The notes: generated by a model from the sequence alone, not told the origin. Shown: positions 28,813 to 38,639, counted from the stretch's first letter. The stretch: DNA of 64,000 bases from Terasakiella brassicae (GCF_014641495.1 NZ_BMHV01000013.1:1-64000); one strand, 5' to 3'. Numbers and translations: made by a program.

Positions 28813-30147
28813 CTATTCAAATTTTACAACAACTTCAAAACCGCTGGCATGCCCTATCCTTGGTGAAAAGAGGTCTAAATGCCCTGCACTATTTTTGATA
28901 AACGCATCGACAATTGCCAATCCCAAACCAGATCCATCAGCTTGTGAGCTAGCTCTCTCAAAACGATGTGTCAAAATATCCAATTTCTCAGGCGCTAAAA
29001 CATCACAATCATTTTGAATATGAAGCGCGTTCTCATCATCGCAAAAAATCACGATCGGTATATCGCGCGCCCCATGACGCAAGGCATTTTCCAGCAGGTT
29101 CCGTAAAATAATAGCCGTTGCATCCATATCCACAGGCCAAAACAGATCAACTGTTTTATCCTCAATGATTTCAATGGAACGTGCCTTATTGCTTCCCTGT
29201 TTTATTTCATCGATTAACATCAACAGAATAGGATAGACCTGTGATCTGTCCCCTGTTCGCAAAACAGAAGCATCCGCACGCGATAATTGGTGTAATTTTT
29301 CAGATAACCTTTGCAGACGTTTAAGGCTGGACTCGATTTCCTGCGCACGTTTTTGGGTCTTAACATCTGGGCTTGTTGCCATTAAACGCTGTGTTTGGGC
29401 AAGACTGGTTGCTATCGGCGTTCTTAATTCGTGTGCACTATTGGATGCAAATTCCCGCTCAGCCACAATCGCTTTTTGGATGCGGATCATAAGGGCGTTT
29501 AAAGAATGGAGAATAGATAAAAGTTCCTGCGGCTGGTCATGATCTTGAAAGGGCACCAAATTGCCCGCATCGCGCTGGTTAATTTCGCGATCCAACAAAA
29601 TCAAAGGGGCCAAAATTTTATCAACCACCCAAAACACAATCAGCCCCACCAGCGGAACAAGCAATAGAATAGGAAATAACAGCCCCTTAACGCTATCAAC
29701 AATTGCTTCCCAGCGTTCTTCCTTGGGTTCAGCAACTTGAACAAATATCTGTTTGTCCGGAGTGGTTTTTGTATAAAAACGGTAATCGGGTGTATCTGCA
29801 AAACCCGGCGTCAACCCAATCAAAAACGGCGTCAATGGTGCATTGTCAGAACGCAAAAGAACGTTTCCATTTACATCACGGACTTGATAGCGCAAATATT
29901 CGTCATCTTGATCAGGAAGGGACGCAACATCGTATTCTACGGAACCGTCCTCATTTTTCTGCTGAAGCTGTGCAACCGCAAAAGGCAACAAGCGTTGCGC
30001 TGTTTTTTCCAAAGAACTGTCAAATGTCTCCGCCATTTCCTGAAATAAAATTGAAACGGATACCCCTGTTGCAATCAACCACATCAGAGTGACGCTCAGC
30101 GTTATATATAAAATCAGCTTTTTCTTAAGGCTATTTGATTTCATCAT
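28813..30147 (-). CDS. sensor histidine kinase
   Basis: This 444-residue kinase has membrane helices at about residues 11-35 and 155-175, enclosing a roughly 115-residue periplasmic sensor. A HAMP-like linker, the HisKA box (ASNSAHELRTPIA, phospho-acceptor H239) and a HATPase_c domain (LRNLLENALRHGA and GSGLGLAIVDAF) follow. It resembles QseC/PmrB-type kinases. The start overlaps the response-regulator gene by 17 bp, so both come from one transcript. The downstream envelope transferase suggests an envelope-stress or cation-sensing role. Confidence 0.93.
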   Translation of the reverse strand: MMKSNSLKKKLILYITLSVTLMWLIATGVSVSILFQEMAETFDSSLEKTAQRLLPFAVAQLQQKNEDGSVEYDVASLPDQDDEYLRYQVRDVNGNVLLRSDNAPLTPFLIGLTPGFADTPDYRFYTKTTPDKQIFVQVAEPKEERWEAIVDSVKGLLFPILLLVPLVGLIVFWVVDKILAPLILLDREINQRDAGNLVPFQDHDQPQELLSILHSLNALMIRIQKAIVAEREFASNSAHELRTPIATSLAQTQRLMATSPDVKTQKRAQEIESSLKRLQRLSEKLHQLSRADASVLRTGDRSQVYPILLMLIDEIKQGSNKARSIEIIEDKTVDLFWPVDMDATAIILRNLLENALRHGARDIPIVIFCDDENALHIQNDCDVLAPEKLDILTHRFERASSQADGSGLGLAIVDAFIKNSAGHLDLFSPRIGHASGFEVVVKFE

Positions 30148-30805
30148 CTGTCACTTTGAAGCGATATCCGACACCGCGCAGTGTTTCGATATATTTTTTT
30201 CCAATTTTTTTACGTAAACGACTGATATAGACTTCAACAGTATTGCTTTCGACTTCCGCACCATATTCATACAGGCAATTTTCAATTTGCACTTTGGAAA
30301 CAATGGCATCTTTTTTACGGAGTAACCTTTCCAGAACGGCCCACTCCCTTGCGCTCAAATCAATTGCCTGCCCACAACGTGAAATCAGTTTATGGTCAAT
30401 CTCGATGGAAAGTTCCCCTATTTCCAATGCAACTGGCCCCGTCATATTCAAACGACGTTGCATGGCTGTTATCCGGGCACTGAGTTCACCCAGATCAAAA
30501 GGTTTTACCAAATAATCATCTGCCCCGGCATTCAATCCTGCAATACGATCAGAAATTTGATCCAGCGCCGTCAGAATAATCACGCCAACCTGCCCCCCAG
30601 ATCGTCGAAGGTTTTTTAAAAAATCAATCCCTCGTCCATCGGGTAACATAAGGTCCAGCAAAATAAGATCATATGGTGTCGTGGCAAGACTGGTAGACGC
30701 ATCGGCAAGGGTCATAAACCAATCAACAGCGTGGCCTTCATCGGCAACATGTTCTTTGATCGCCTGCCCAAGACCTTTTTCATCTTCTACAAGTAAAACA
30801 CGCAC
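30131..30805 (-). CDS. OmpR-family response regulator
   Basis: The 224-residue protein has a receiver domain with acidic pocket EDE, phospho-acceptor D51 in LILLDLMLPDG and the conserved lysine in LVKPF. A winged-helix DNA-binding domain follows (SAREWAVLERLLRKKDAIVS, then YISRLRKKIG and TLRGVGYRF). It is QseB/PmrA-like. It leads an apparent operon with its kinase and probably the membrane transferase, the EndoU protein and the small acidic protein. The 169-bp spacer upstream is shared with the divergent pmp3-like gene. Confidence 0.95.
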   Translation of the reverse strand: MRVLLVEDEKGLGQAIKEHVADEGHAVDWFMTLADASTSLATTPYDLILLDLMLPDGRGIDFLKNLRRSGGQVGVIILTALDQISDRIAGLNAGADDYLVKPFDLGELSARITAMQRRLNMTGPVALEIGELSIEIDHKLISRCGQAIDLSAREWAVLERLLRKKDAIVSKVQIENCLYEYGAEVESNTVEVYISRLRKKIGKKYIETLRGVGYRFKVTDDEIK

Positions 30806-30974
30806 TCTTTTTGCTCCTCCGGCACACTATAACGTCAAATAGTCGCTATAAACCAGCACATCTGCTTTCCTTTTTTAAAAATGAAGCGTCAAAAATAAAT
30901 TATGGACTTGCAAAAGTCAGTTCTGCCTGCAACATTCCCTTTATCGAAAAAGATAAGAACACAAAGGCCGTTAC

Positions 30975-31139
30975 ATGGACATTCTTCGCATTATTATCGC
31001 CATTTTCATTCCGCCGCTGGCCGCATTTCTGACGGTCGGTATTGGCTTGCATTTTTGGCTGAACCTTATTTTAACCCTGCTTTTCTTCTTCCCCGGCATG
31101 ATCCATGCCTTGTGGCTGGTGGTTAAAAAGAAAGGTTAA
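30975..31139 (+). CDS. YqaE/Pmp3-family small membrane protein
   Basis: This is a 54-residue proteolipid-like protein with two membrane helices. It begins MDILRIIIAIFIPPLAAFLT and has the family FPGMIHALWLV segment before a KKKG end. Pmp3/YqaE proteins are induced by salt, cold or envelope stress and influence membrane potential in yeast and plants; the bacterial role is poorly known. It is divergent from the response regulator and ends directly before a bidirectional hairpin, supporting a real, separately transcribed gene. Confidence 0.88.
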   Translation: MDILRIIIAIFIPPLAAFLTVGIGLHFWLNLILTLLFFFPGMIHALWLVVKKKG

Positions 31140-31142
31140 CAT

Positions 31143-31183
31143 AAAAAAAGCGGCACCCTGAAATCAGGTCAGCCGCTTTTTTT
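31143..31183. terminator. bidirectional terminator between pmp3-like gene and folD
   Basis: AAAAAAAGCGGC pairs with GCCGCTTTTTTT, with a further CCTG/CAGG stem inside. A/T tracts on both sides serve the two converging genes. Confidence 0.9.
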
Positions 31184-31198
31184 CACATTGATTTAGAC

Positions 31199-32095
31199 TT
31201 AATCGACTTTGGGTTCGTCGATCTTATTTTGACGGCATGCCGCTGTAACCGTATTGGCCAACAGACACGCGATTGTCATGGGGCCAACCCCGCCCGGAAC
31301 CGGTGTAATGGCACCGGCAACTTCGACAACTTCGTCAAAATCCACATCACCAACCAGTTTGGTCTTGCCGTCCGGGGTTTCAATACGGTTGATGCCCACA
31401 TCAATCACCGCCGCACCCGGCTTGACCCAGTCTGCCTTGATCATTTTCGCACGACCAACAGCCGCAACCAGAATGTCGGCACGGCGGCATTCTTCTTCAA
31501 TATCAACCGTGCGCGAATGAACGGTCGTTACCGTACAGCTTTCATTCAACAACAAGGCACCCATCGGTTTGCCGACGATATTAGAACGCCCGACAACAAC
31601 AGCGCGCTTACCGGACAATGAGCCACCGAAATAATCTTTCAACATCATCAAACAGCCCAGCGGTGTACAAGGAACCATCGCATCCTTGGACCCGGTTGCC
31701 AGCAATCCTGTGTTGATCACATGAAAGCCATCTACGTCTTTTTCCGGGGCAATGGCTTCAATCACTTTTTCTTCGCTGATATGTTTGGGCAGGGGCAACT
31801 GAACCAAGATACCGTGAACTTCGGGGTTTTCGTTCAGGCTTTGCACCAAGGTCAGAAGTTCCTGTTCGGAAATATCGGGATCACGGCGATATTCCAGCGA
31901 CTTCATGCCGCATTCTTCGGTTTGCTTCACCTTGTTGCGCACATAGACCTGACTTGCAGGGTCCTCGCCCACCAAAACAACCGCCAGACCGGGGGTCAGG
32001 TTTTCGTAGTGTTTCAGCTCTTCCACCTGTTTGGCGACACGTTTGCGCACATTTTGTGCAAAGGCTTTACCATCAATGATTTTTGCGTCAGACAT
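31199..32095 (-). CDS. folD: methylenetetrahydrofolate dehydrogenase/cyclohydrolase
   Basis: FolD is the bifunctional NADP-linked enzyme that interconverts 5,10-methylene-, methenyl- and 10-formyl-tetrahydrofolate. The 298 residues contain the catalytic [13 protein letters not shown], the substrate-binding [15 protein letters not shown], and the cofactor motif GRSNIVGKP. The final [10 protein letters not shown] signature is present. Together with the formate dehydrogenase further right it links the cell's one-carbon pool to formate, though the genes are not co-located. Its start overlaps the yggU-like gene by eight bases. Confidence 0.97.
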   Translation of the reverse strand: MSDAKIIDGKAFAQNVRKRVAKQVEELKHYENLTPGLAVVLVGEDPASQVYVRNKVKQTEECGMKSLEYRRDPDISEQELLTLVQSLNENPEVHGILVQLPLPKHISEEKVIEAIAPEKDVDGFHVINTGLLATGSKDAMVPCTPLGCLMMLKDYFGGSLSGKRAVVVGRSNIVGKPMGALLLNESCTVTTVHSRTVDIEEECRRADILVAAVGRAKMIKADWVKPGAAVIDVGINRIETPDGKTKLVGDVDFDEVVEVAGAITPVPGGVGPMTIACLLANTVTAACRQNKIDEPKVD

Positions 32096-32414
32096 TGTTC
32101 TGCTTCATCCAATCTATAAGGCGTTGTTTCAAGACGCTTGGCTCGCCTTTCAACAACAACGTTTTGTGCCGGGACAGTTCTCCGGCGGTGAGTTCCATAT
32201 CCGATTTCGCCAATTTCCATTCCTTGCTCAAAAATTTGATCAAGGCGGCATTGGCTTTCCCTTTTTCCGGCGCTGCCGTTACGGACAGCTTCAGGACGAC
32301 CGTCCCGTCCGCCTCTTCCATAATCGCATTGATCGCCGTTTTCTTTGCCTTCGGTGTCAGTTTTAAACGTAACTGAAGGCCATCGCTCACTTCGTTAAAG
32401 AAAACGCCGACCAT
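32088..32414 (-). CDS. DUF167 (YggU) family protein
   Basis: The 108-residue protein matches the DUF167/UPF0235 family, with [11 protein letters not shown], the [18 protein letters not shown] core and [10 protein letters not shown]. The family has no settled function. Neighbours YggT upstream and FolD downstream are a common alphaproteobacterial arrangement. The start codon overlaps the yggT stop in TAATG, and its own 3' end overlaps folD, so all three are probably translated from one message. Confidence 0.9.
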   Translation of the reverse strand: MVGVFFNEVSDGLQLRLKLTPKAKKTAINAIMEEADGTVVLKLSVTAAPEKGKANAALIKFLSKEWKLAKSDMELTAGELSRHKTLLLKGEPSVLKQRLIDWMKQNNV

Positions 32415-32713
32415 TAAACCAGTTTAAACATCAATTGCTGAACAACGCTTTGCAGGAAAAAAACAACCAACAACAAAACGATCGGCGAAAGGTCAATTCC
32501 GCCCATATCCGGCAAGAACTGACGAATACGCGACAACAGCGGTTCCGTCAACTTGGAACAGATATCCCATACGATCCGAACAAACTGATTGCTGTAGTTA
32601 ATGACATTGAAATGGAACAACCAACTCATCACAACCGTCACAACCACGATCAGTTCATATATATTCAAAATTGCCAGAAGCACTTGAAACAGGGGTACGA
32701 GTACAACGTCCAT
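32414..32713 (-). CDS. YggT family membrane protein
   Basis: This 99-residue protein has two YggT-type membrane helices (about residues 3-33 and 70-95) around a central loop with the family NQFVRIVWDICSKLTEPLL segment. YggT proteins are linked by context to osmotic tolerance and cell-division site proteins; the mechanism is open. The frame extends 12 codons further, but ATG at 32713 follows AGGGA at a good distance and gives the normal N-terminus. It leads the yggT-yggU-folD unit. Confidence 0.9.
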   Translation of the reverse strand: MDVVLVPLFQVLLAILNIYELIVVVTVVMSWLFHFNVINYSNQFVRIVWDICSKLTEPLLSRIRQFLPDMGGIDLSPIVLLLVVFFLQSVVQQLMFKLV

Positions 32714-32803
32714 CAAGATCCCTTTAAATATCCTATTACATTTGGGCAAACCCTATACCGAGCCGCCCATATGCGCAAGTCTGCGTTTTTATCTCTGCAC
32801 GAT

Positions 32804-33316
32804 CTATTTAAACAAATCGCGCGTCACCACACCGACAAATTTCGTAAAATGTTCCGAAGTGGCATCAAAATCCTTATGCATCCAACCGGACATATTACGA
32901 TAGACTTCATCATCCACACAAAAGACGATTGCAAACGTTGCCTTATCGCCGGGCACACTTTGCGGGATGTCGCCTTTACATATCCGATTGGCATTATAAT
33001 TTTTTGGTGGCGCAATCACCCAAATCACACGATAGGCTGGTGATTCTGCCTCTTCCATGCGGGTTGTTGCCTTAAACGGGCGTGTTTGCATGCCGCGTTC
33101 CATCCCCTTGGTAATGGCGTTTACAACCTCTGTCCCTTCAAAACCGGGGTAAGAACCATGTATATCCACCAAAAGCGGCCCGCGCGAGGTGGCCGTAAAA
33201 AAGTACGGTTCCATACTTTCGCGTGCGGAAAATTTTTCTATGGATCCATAGGGGGCATCCTCGCCACAGGCCACCAGACCCAGCAAAGTTGCCATACCCG
33301 CCAGTATTTTCTTCAT
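32804..33316 (-). CDS. putative lipoprotein of unknown function
   Basis: The 170-residue protein has a lipoprotein signal sequence with lipobox LVAC (cysteine at residue 17) followed by GED, so it should be anchored in the inner or outer membrane. The mature part is mixed alpha/beta with two further cysteines (RICKGDIPQ and VFCVDDE) that could form a disulfide. I recognise no family. It is 90 bp upstream of the yggT unit and on the same strand. Confidence 0.8.
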   Translation of the reverse strand: MKKILAGMATLLGLVACGEDAPYGSIEKFSARESMEPYFFTATSRGPLLVDIHGSYPGFEGTEVVNAITKGMERGMQTRPFKATTRMEEAESPAYRVIWVIAPPKNYNANRICKGDIPQSVPGDKATFAIVFCVDDEVYRNMSGWMHKDFDATSEHFTKFVGVVTRDLFK

Positions 33317-33523
33317 TCTATGGTCCTTTCCAAATTAACCTGACAATGTCATATTTAATCCAATATCCCCACAATGGGAAGTGTTTCCCCCGAACAATCA
33401 ACCTATACGAAAGAATAAGTGATTCTTTTTATTATAATTTTTTGACAAGCGAAAAAACCATTAGGAATTTGCCGAGTCGCACGTTAGAATCCCTCTATTA
33501 CAGACGGATTCAAGGAGATGCAT

Positions 33524-33706
33524 ATGCAGCTTCTCAGGTTGTCTATATCAACCGATCACAAAACGGCACCGCCAGATTTTCTGGACGCTGCGTTGTCGCC
33601 GGGTCCGACTGACACTCTTTCCATTCTGGACATTCCACGTCAAAAATGCCTTTCGCCTTGCACGCCTTGTGTGAGGTTTTTTTATGGGCATTATCCAAGC
33701 TGTTAG
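33524..33706 (+). CDS. possible 60-residue leader ORF upstream of phoH-like gene
   Basis: This short frame has a good ribosome-binding site (AAGGAG six bases before ATG) and stops nine bases before the phoH-like gene's ATG. The C-terminal part is cysteine-rich (KCLSPCTPC and a final SC). No family is recognised and codon use is only weakly coding-like, so it may be a leader peptide or chance. The 399-bp spacer 33317-33715 also holds a small GGTTG/CAACC hairpin within this frame and nothing else I can support. Confidence 0.3.
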   Translation: MQLLRLSISTDHKTAPPDFLDAALSPGPTDTLSILDIPRQKCLSPCTPCVRFFYGHYPSC

Positions 33707-33715
33707 GAGAGACAC

Positions 33716-34483
33716 ATGGGTAAACACGTACGTAAATCCGCCAAAGTCGATGCCGATGTCAGAGCTTTATTCTTCGACGACCATCAAAGAGAGCAGGAAA
33801 TGACCAAAAAAGCATGGGACCCGCTCGGTTCCCACCAGCCCAATTCTCCGAGGGATCAAAAATACGTTAAAAATGTTCGCCCCAGAAGCGACAACCAAGC
33901 CCAACTGATGCAAGCCATTGATGAACGCCACATGGTTGTCGCCCTTGGTCCGGCAGGTACCGGCAAAACCTATCTTGCCGTTGCCAAGGCCGTCGAAGCC
34001 TTGGACGCCGGAAAAATAGAACGCATCATCCTGTCTCGTCCGGCTGTTGAGGCTGGTGAAAGTATCGGCTACCTGCCCGGTGATATGGAAGAGAAGCTCG
34101 CACCTTACCTGCGCCCGCTTTACGATGCGCTGACCGACCGTCTTGGTAGTAAACGGCTCAAAGCAATGATGGGCAATGGCACAATTGAGCTTGCCCCTGT
34201 CGGTTATATGCGCGGACGCACACTCAATAACGCCTTTGTCGTGATTGACGAGGCACAAAACTGCACCTACGGTCAGATTAAAATGCTCATTACCCGACTG
34301 GGTTGGAATTCCACAATGGTTTTAACCGGCGACCCGGACCAAAGTGATCTGTTACCCGGTATTTCCGGCCTGAAAGACATCGCTGATAAGCTGGAACAAC
34401 TCGAAGATGTTGCAACGATCCGCCTGAAAGACCCCGATATTGTGCGTCACCCATTGGTTGCCAGTATCCTGAGCGTTGTTTAA
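33716..34483 (+). CDS. PhoH-like ATPase
   Basis: This 255-residue protein has the PhoH ATPase core: Walker A GPAGTGKTY, the PAVEAGESIGYLPGDMEEK segment and Walker B FVVIDEAQNC, followed by GDPDQSDL. PhoH proteins are predicted RNA-acting ATPases related to superfamily 1 helicases. It lacks the PIN domain of PhoH2 and the extra N-terminal region of PhoL/YbeZ, although a short basic head precedes the core. It is probably a second, short PhoH paralogue. A terminator hairpin follows. Confidence 0.93.
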   Translation: MGKHVRKSAKVDADVRALFFDDHQREQEMTKKAWDPLGSHQPNSPRDQKYVKNVRPRSDNQAQLMQAIDERHMVVALGPAGTGKTYLAVAKAVEALDAGKIERIILSRPAVEAGESIGYLPGDMEEKLAPYLRPLYDALTDRLGSKRLKAMMGNGTIELAPVGYMRGRTLNNAFVVIDEAQNCTYGQIKMLITRLGWNSTMVLTGDPDQSDLLPGISGLKDIADKLEQLEDVATIRLKDPDIVRHPLVASILSVV

Positions 34484-34509
34484 CCGACCGATCCTTTTCC
34501 AACAGTTTG

Positions 34510-34545
34510 AATGCCCCGTTTTGAAAATCAAGACGGGGCATTTTT
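34510..34545 (+). terminator. terminator after phoH-like gene
   Basis: AATGCCCCGTTTTG pairs with CAAGACGGGGCATT (one mismatch pair) and is followed by T residues. It faces the converging fumC. Confidence 0.85.
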
Positions 34546-35940
34546 CTATTTCAACCAGTTTTCCAAAGATGTCAGACGGTCATAATCTTCTTCACTGACA
34601 ACCTGCAAAGCCAAGGCGGCTTGTTTAATGCTGGTTTTTTCACGGTGGGCTTTTTTGGCAACTTCTGCCGCCCGTTCATAACCGATTGTCGGGGCCAAGG
34701 CCGTCACCATCATCAGGGTTTGATCAAGATGTTGTTGAATGCGGTCTTCATCGGCCTTTATCCCATCCACACAATGCGCAGTGAAACACCGCATCCCGTC
34801 CGCCAACAACTGAACAGATTGCAAGATATTATAGACAATCAACGGCTTATAAGTATTCAGTTCAAAATGCCCATGCGCACCGCCCACAGTCACCGACACA
34901 TGGTTACCCATAACTTGTGCGCAAATCTGGCTCAATGCTTCGGCCTGTGTCGGATTGACCTTGCCCGGCATGATAGACGATCCCGGTTCATTGGCAGGGA
35001 GCAACAACTCCCCAATGCCACATCGGGGACCAGAACCCAGCAAGCGGATATCATTGGCGATTTTATTAAGCGAGACTGCCAATGCGTTCAACTGTCCCGA
35101 AAATTCCACCAGCGCATCATGGGTTGCCAAACCTTCCATCGGTAGTGGGTTTTCACAGAATTCAAACCCGCTGAGCTTGCGGATATGTTCGATGAAGCAA
35201 TCAACAAAGCCGGGCGGACAATTTGCCCCATTGCCCACAGCCGTTCCGCCTTGGGGAACAATCATTAACCGTTGCCAAGCTTCCTCTAACCGCTTTTTAC
35301 CCGTTGCAACCTGTTGGGCAAAAACGGCAAAAACCGTGCCTAAGGATACCGGAACCGCATCTTGTAAATGCGTGCGTCCCACTTTCATAATCCCGTCAAA
35401 TTCATCCGCCTTTTGCAGTAAGGCCTTATGTAGTTGATCCAGTGACGGCCACAAAAGGTCATGTGTCTGCAAGGCAATCGCGATATGCATCACGGTTGGA
35501 AAACTATCGTTGGAAGATTGGCTGCGGTTTACATGATCATTGGGGTGAACCTCGCCATCCGTTCCCCGTTTCCCCGATAAAATCTCGTTTGCGCGTGAGG
35601 CCAGAACCTCATTCACATTCATATTGGTTTGCGTCCCGGACCCGGTTTGCCAGATACGAATGGGGAATTCTTCGGACAATTTCCCATCCAAGACATCCCA
35701 TGCCGCCTGACAAATCGCGTCCCCCCGGCGTTCATCCAGGACATCCACATTCATATTGGCTTGGGCCGCCGCCATTTTCTGAAAGGCAAAGGCACGAATA
35801 AGCACAGGCGGCAGTCCCTCCCATCCGATATCGAAGTTGCTGAGACAGCGTTGTGTCTGTGCCCCCCAATATCGTTGCGCAGGGACTTCAATTTCCCCAA
35901 TGGAATCGCGCTCAATCCGCATCTCGGTTTTACCACTCAT
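34546..35940 (-). CDS. fumC: class II fumarate hydratase
   Basis: FumC is the oxygen-stable fumarase that interconverts fumarate and malate in the TCA cycle. The 464 residues include SGTQTNMNVNEV, HPNDHVNRSQSSND, the catalytic histidine in GRTHLQDAVP and the superfamily signature GSSIMPGKVNPTQ. It is followed upstream on the same strand by aconitase after 23 bp, so two TCA-cycle enzymes may be co-transcribed with acnA first. Confidence 0.97.
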   Translation of the reverse strand: MSGKTEMRIERDSIGEIEVPAQRYWGAQTQRCLSNFDIGWEGLPPVLIRAFAFQKMAAAQANMNVDVLDERRGDAICQAAWDVLDGKLSEEFPIRIWQTGSGTQTNMNVNEVLASRANEILSGKRGTDGEVHPNDHVNRSQSSNDSFPTVMHIAIALQTHDLLWPSLDQLHKALLQKADEFDGIMKVGRTHLQDAVPVSLGTVFAVFAQQVATGKKRLEEAWQRLMIVPQGGTAVGNGANCPPGFVDCFIEHIRKLSGFEFCENPLPMEGLATHDALVEFSGQLNALAVSLNKIANDIRLLGSGPRCGIGELLLPANEPGSSIMPGKVNPTQAEALSQICAQVMGNHVSVTVGGAHGHFELNTYKPLIVYNILQSVQLLADGMRCFTAHCVDGIKADEDRIQQHLDQTLMMVTALAPTIGYERAAEVAKKAHREKTSIKQAALALQVVSEEDYDRLTSLENWLK

Positions 35941-35963
35941 TCGTACCTCTCCATCCTTTCGGA

Positions 35964-38639
35964 TTATTTCTTGCTTAGATTTTGCAGAACATATTCCAGA
36001 ATACCGCCTTTAAGCAGATAGGCCGCTTCTTCCTTTGTATCGATACGTGAACGCAGGCCATAGGTTTTTGTACTGCCATCTCCACGTGTCACAACCAGTT
36101 CAAGGTCCTGTGAAGGAACCAATTGGCTGTCCAGCCCCCGGATATCGAACAATTCGGTACCATCCGGGTTCATATCTGCCAAGGCTGTTTCACTGATAAA
36201 CTGCAAGGGCAGAACCCCCATCCCGACAAGGTTGGAGCGATGAATACGTTCATAACTTTGCGCAATAACCGCCTTCACCCCCAACAACCGCGTGCCCTTG
36301 GCGGCCCAGTCGCGTGACGATCCAGTGCCATATTCACGACCGGCCAGAACAATCAAAGGGGTCTTTTCCTGCTGGTATTTCATGGCTGTGTCAAAAACAC
36401 TCATAACCGTGCCATCAGGCTGGTGTTTGGACCAACCGCCTTCGGTGCCCGGTGCAACCTTGTTGCGGATACGGATATTGGCAAATGTGCCACGCATCAT
36501 AACTTCGTGGTTGCCGCGACGCGACCCGTAGGAATTGAAATCCGCCGGCTTCACACCCTGTTCTATTAAATACTGCCCGGCGGCACTGTCCTTGGCAATC
36601 GAACCGGCAGGGGAAATATGATCCGTGGTGACAGAATCCCCCAGTATCAACAAAGCGCGCGCCTGTTCAATATTGTCAATTTCAACCGATTGCCCGGCTT
36701 CAAAGAACGGCGGATTACGCACATAGGTCGACTCACTTTTCCAGTGGTAGGTTTTGGTCTTGCTGACCGCAATATCTTGCCAGCTTTGCGGGCCTGTAAA
36801 CACATCGCTATAACGTGAGCGGAACATTTCCGGTGTTAAAATATCACGAATAAGATCGTCACATTCCCGGTTGCTCGGCCAGATATCTTTCAGATAGACG
36901 GGATTTCCCTGTTGATCTTCCCCAATCGGATCATTCACCAAATCAAGACGTGTTGTCCCAGCCAGCGCATAAGCCACCACCAAAGGCGGAGAGGCCAGAT
37001 AGTTGGCTTTGACATGCTGGTTGATCCGGCCTTCAAAATTGCGGTTGCCGCTCAGGACCGAAGCCACAACAAGATCACCCTCTTGTACCGCATTGGCAAT
37101 CGGGGCTGCCAAGGGACCGGAATTGCCGATACAGGTTGTGCAGCCATATCCCGCCAATGTGAAGCCCAACTCGTCCAATGCCCCTTGCAGACCTGCGGCC
37201 TTCAGATAATCGGTGACAACTTGCGACCCCGGTGCCAGCGATGTTTTGACCCACGGCTTGACCTTTAGACCTTTTCCCAAAGCTTTTTTGGCCAAAAGCC
37301 CCGCCCCCAACATCACACTGGGATTAGATGTATTGGTACAGGATGTAATCGCCGCAATCACAACATCACCGTCATGCAGATTATAAGACTGCCCCTGTAC
37401 CTCCACGCTGCGCGGCTTATCCTGACTGGCAAGTTCCTGCAACGTTTGATCAAAGGAAGCCGCAACACCGGAAAGCTCAATCCGGTCTTGTGGGCGTTTT
37501 GGCCCGGCGAGACTCGGTTCGACAGTTGCCAAATCCAATTCGAGCGTATCGCTATAAATCGGGTCAGGCCCGGCGCTTTCACGCCACAAGCCTTGTTCTT
37601 TGGCATAAGCTTCAACCAATTTCACCTGATCGGGTTGGCGCGATGTAAAGTTCAGATAACGGATTGTTTCCCCGTCGATGGGGAAAAAGCCGCAAGTCGC
37701 CCCATATTCCGGGGCCATATTGGCAATGGTTGCACGATCCGGTAAGGGAAGGTGGTCCAGCGCCGGACCATAAAATTCAACAAATTTACCGACAACACCG
37801 CGTTCGCGCAGCATTTGCACCACACGTAACACCAGATCGGTCGCCGTGGTGCCTTCGCGTAATCGTCCGTTTAGCTTGAAACCAACCACATCAGGTAAAA
37901 CCATTGAAACGGGTTGACCAAGCATGGCGGCTTCGGCCTCAATCCCGCCGACACCCCAGCCTAACACGCCCAGCGCATTGATCATGGTGGTATGAGAATC
38001 GGTCCCGACCAACGTATCGGGGAAAGCCAGTAATTCGCCTTGATCTTGTGTCATAACAACTTGGGCGAGGTATTCCAGATTTACCTGATGGCAAATACCG
38101 GTCCCCGGTGGCACCACCCGGAAGTTTTCAAACGCCTGCTGACCCCAGCGCAAAAACTCGTAACGTTCGCGGTTTCTTTTGAATTCAAGTGTTTCGTTGA
38201 TTTTCAAAGATTGAGCATGACCGTAATCATCCACCATAATAGAATGGTCAATCACCAGGTCAACCGGACAGATCGGGTTAATCGCCGCCGGATTATCGCC
38301 ACGTTCTGCCGCTGCATCGCGCATGGCCGCCAGATCAACAACCGCAGGAACACCGGTAAAATCCTGCATCAAAACACGCGCGGGTCGAAAGGCGATTTCA
38401 CAGTCCGAGGATGCCTGATCCAGCCATTTTTCAAGCTGGTCAATATCGGAAACATGAACATCCTTACCATTTTCCCAGCGCAACAGGTTTTCCAGTAAAA
38501 CCTTTAAACTAAAAGGCAAGCGGGTGATATCCGCGCCACTTTTTTGCGCCAGTGCTTTCAAACTGAAATAACTGTATTGCGTCTCACCAAGCGTCAATGT
38601 GCGTTTGGTGTTTAATGTATCCTGACCATATTGGGGCAT
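35964..38639 (-). CDS. acnA: aconitate hydratase A
   Basis: AcnA converts citrate to isocitrate through a [4Fe-4S] cluster. The 891 residues are full length. Cluster cysteines lie in AITSCTNTSNPSV and GYGCTTCIGNSGPL. The C-terminal swivel domain contains GREYGTGSSRDWAAKG and SYERIHRSNLVGMGVLPLQF. Substrate-loop residues in VGTDSHTTMINALGVLGWGVGG, quoted here only as VGTDSHTTM, are present. It is IRP1/AcnA-like, not AcnB-like. It precedes fumC on the same strand. Confidence 0.97.
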   Translation of the reverse strand: MPQYGQDTLNTKRTLTLGETQYSYFSLKALAQKSGADITRLPFSLKVLLENLLRWENGKDVHVSDIDQLEKWLDQASSDCEIAFRPARVLMQDFTGVPAVVDLAAMRDAAAERGDNPAAINPICPVDLVIDHSIMVDDYGHAQSLKINETLEFKRNRERYEFLRWGQQAFENFRVVPPGTGICHQVNLEYLAQVVMTQDQGELLAFPDTLVGTDSHTTMINALGVLGWGVGGIEAEAAMLGQPVSMVLPDVVGFKLNGRLREGTTATDLVLRVVQMLRERGVVGKFVEFYGPALDHLPLPDRATIANMAPEYGATCGFFPIDGETIRYLNFTSRQPDQVKLVEAYAKEQGLWRESAGPDPIYSDTLELDLATVEPSLAGPKRPQDRIELSGVAASFDQTLQELASQDKPRSVEVQGQSYNLHDGDVVIAAITSCTNTSNPSVMLGAGLLAKKALGKGLKVKPWVKTSLAPGSQVVTDYLKAAGLQGALDELGFTLAGYGCTTCIGNSGPLAAPIANAVQEGDLVVASVLSGNRNFEGRINQHVKANYLASPPLVVAYALAGTTRLDLVNDPIGEDQQGNPVYLKDIWPSNRECDDLIRDILTPEMFRSRYSDVFTGPQSWQDIAVSKTKTYHWKSESTYVRNPPFFEAGQSVEIDNIEQARALLILGDSVTTDHISPAGSIAKDSAAGQYLIEQGVKPADFNSYGSRRGNHEVMMRGTFANIRIRNKVAPGTEGGWSKHQPDGTVMSVFDTAMKYQQEKTPLIVLAGREYGTGSSRDWAAKGTRLLGVKAVIAQSYERIHRSNLVGMGVLPLQFISETALADMNPDGTELFDIRGLDSQLVPSQDLELVVTRGDGSTKTYGLRSRIDTKEEAAYLLKGGILEYVLQNLSKK

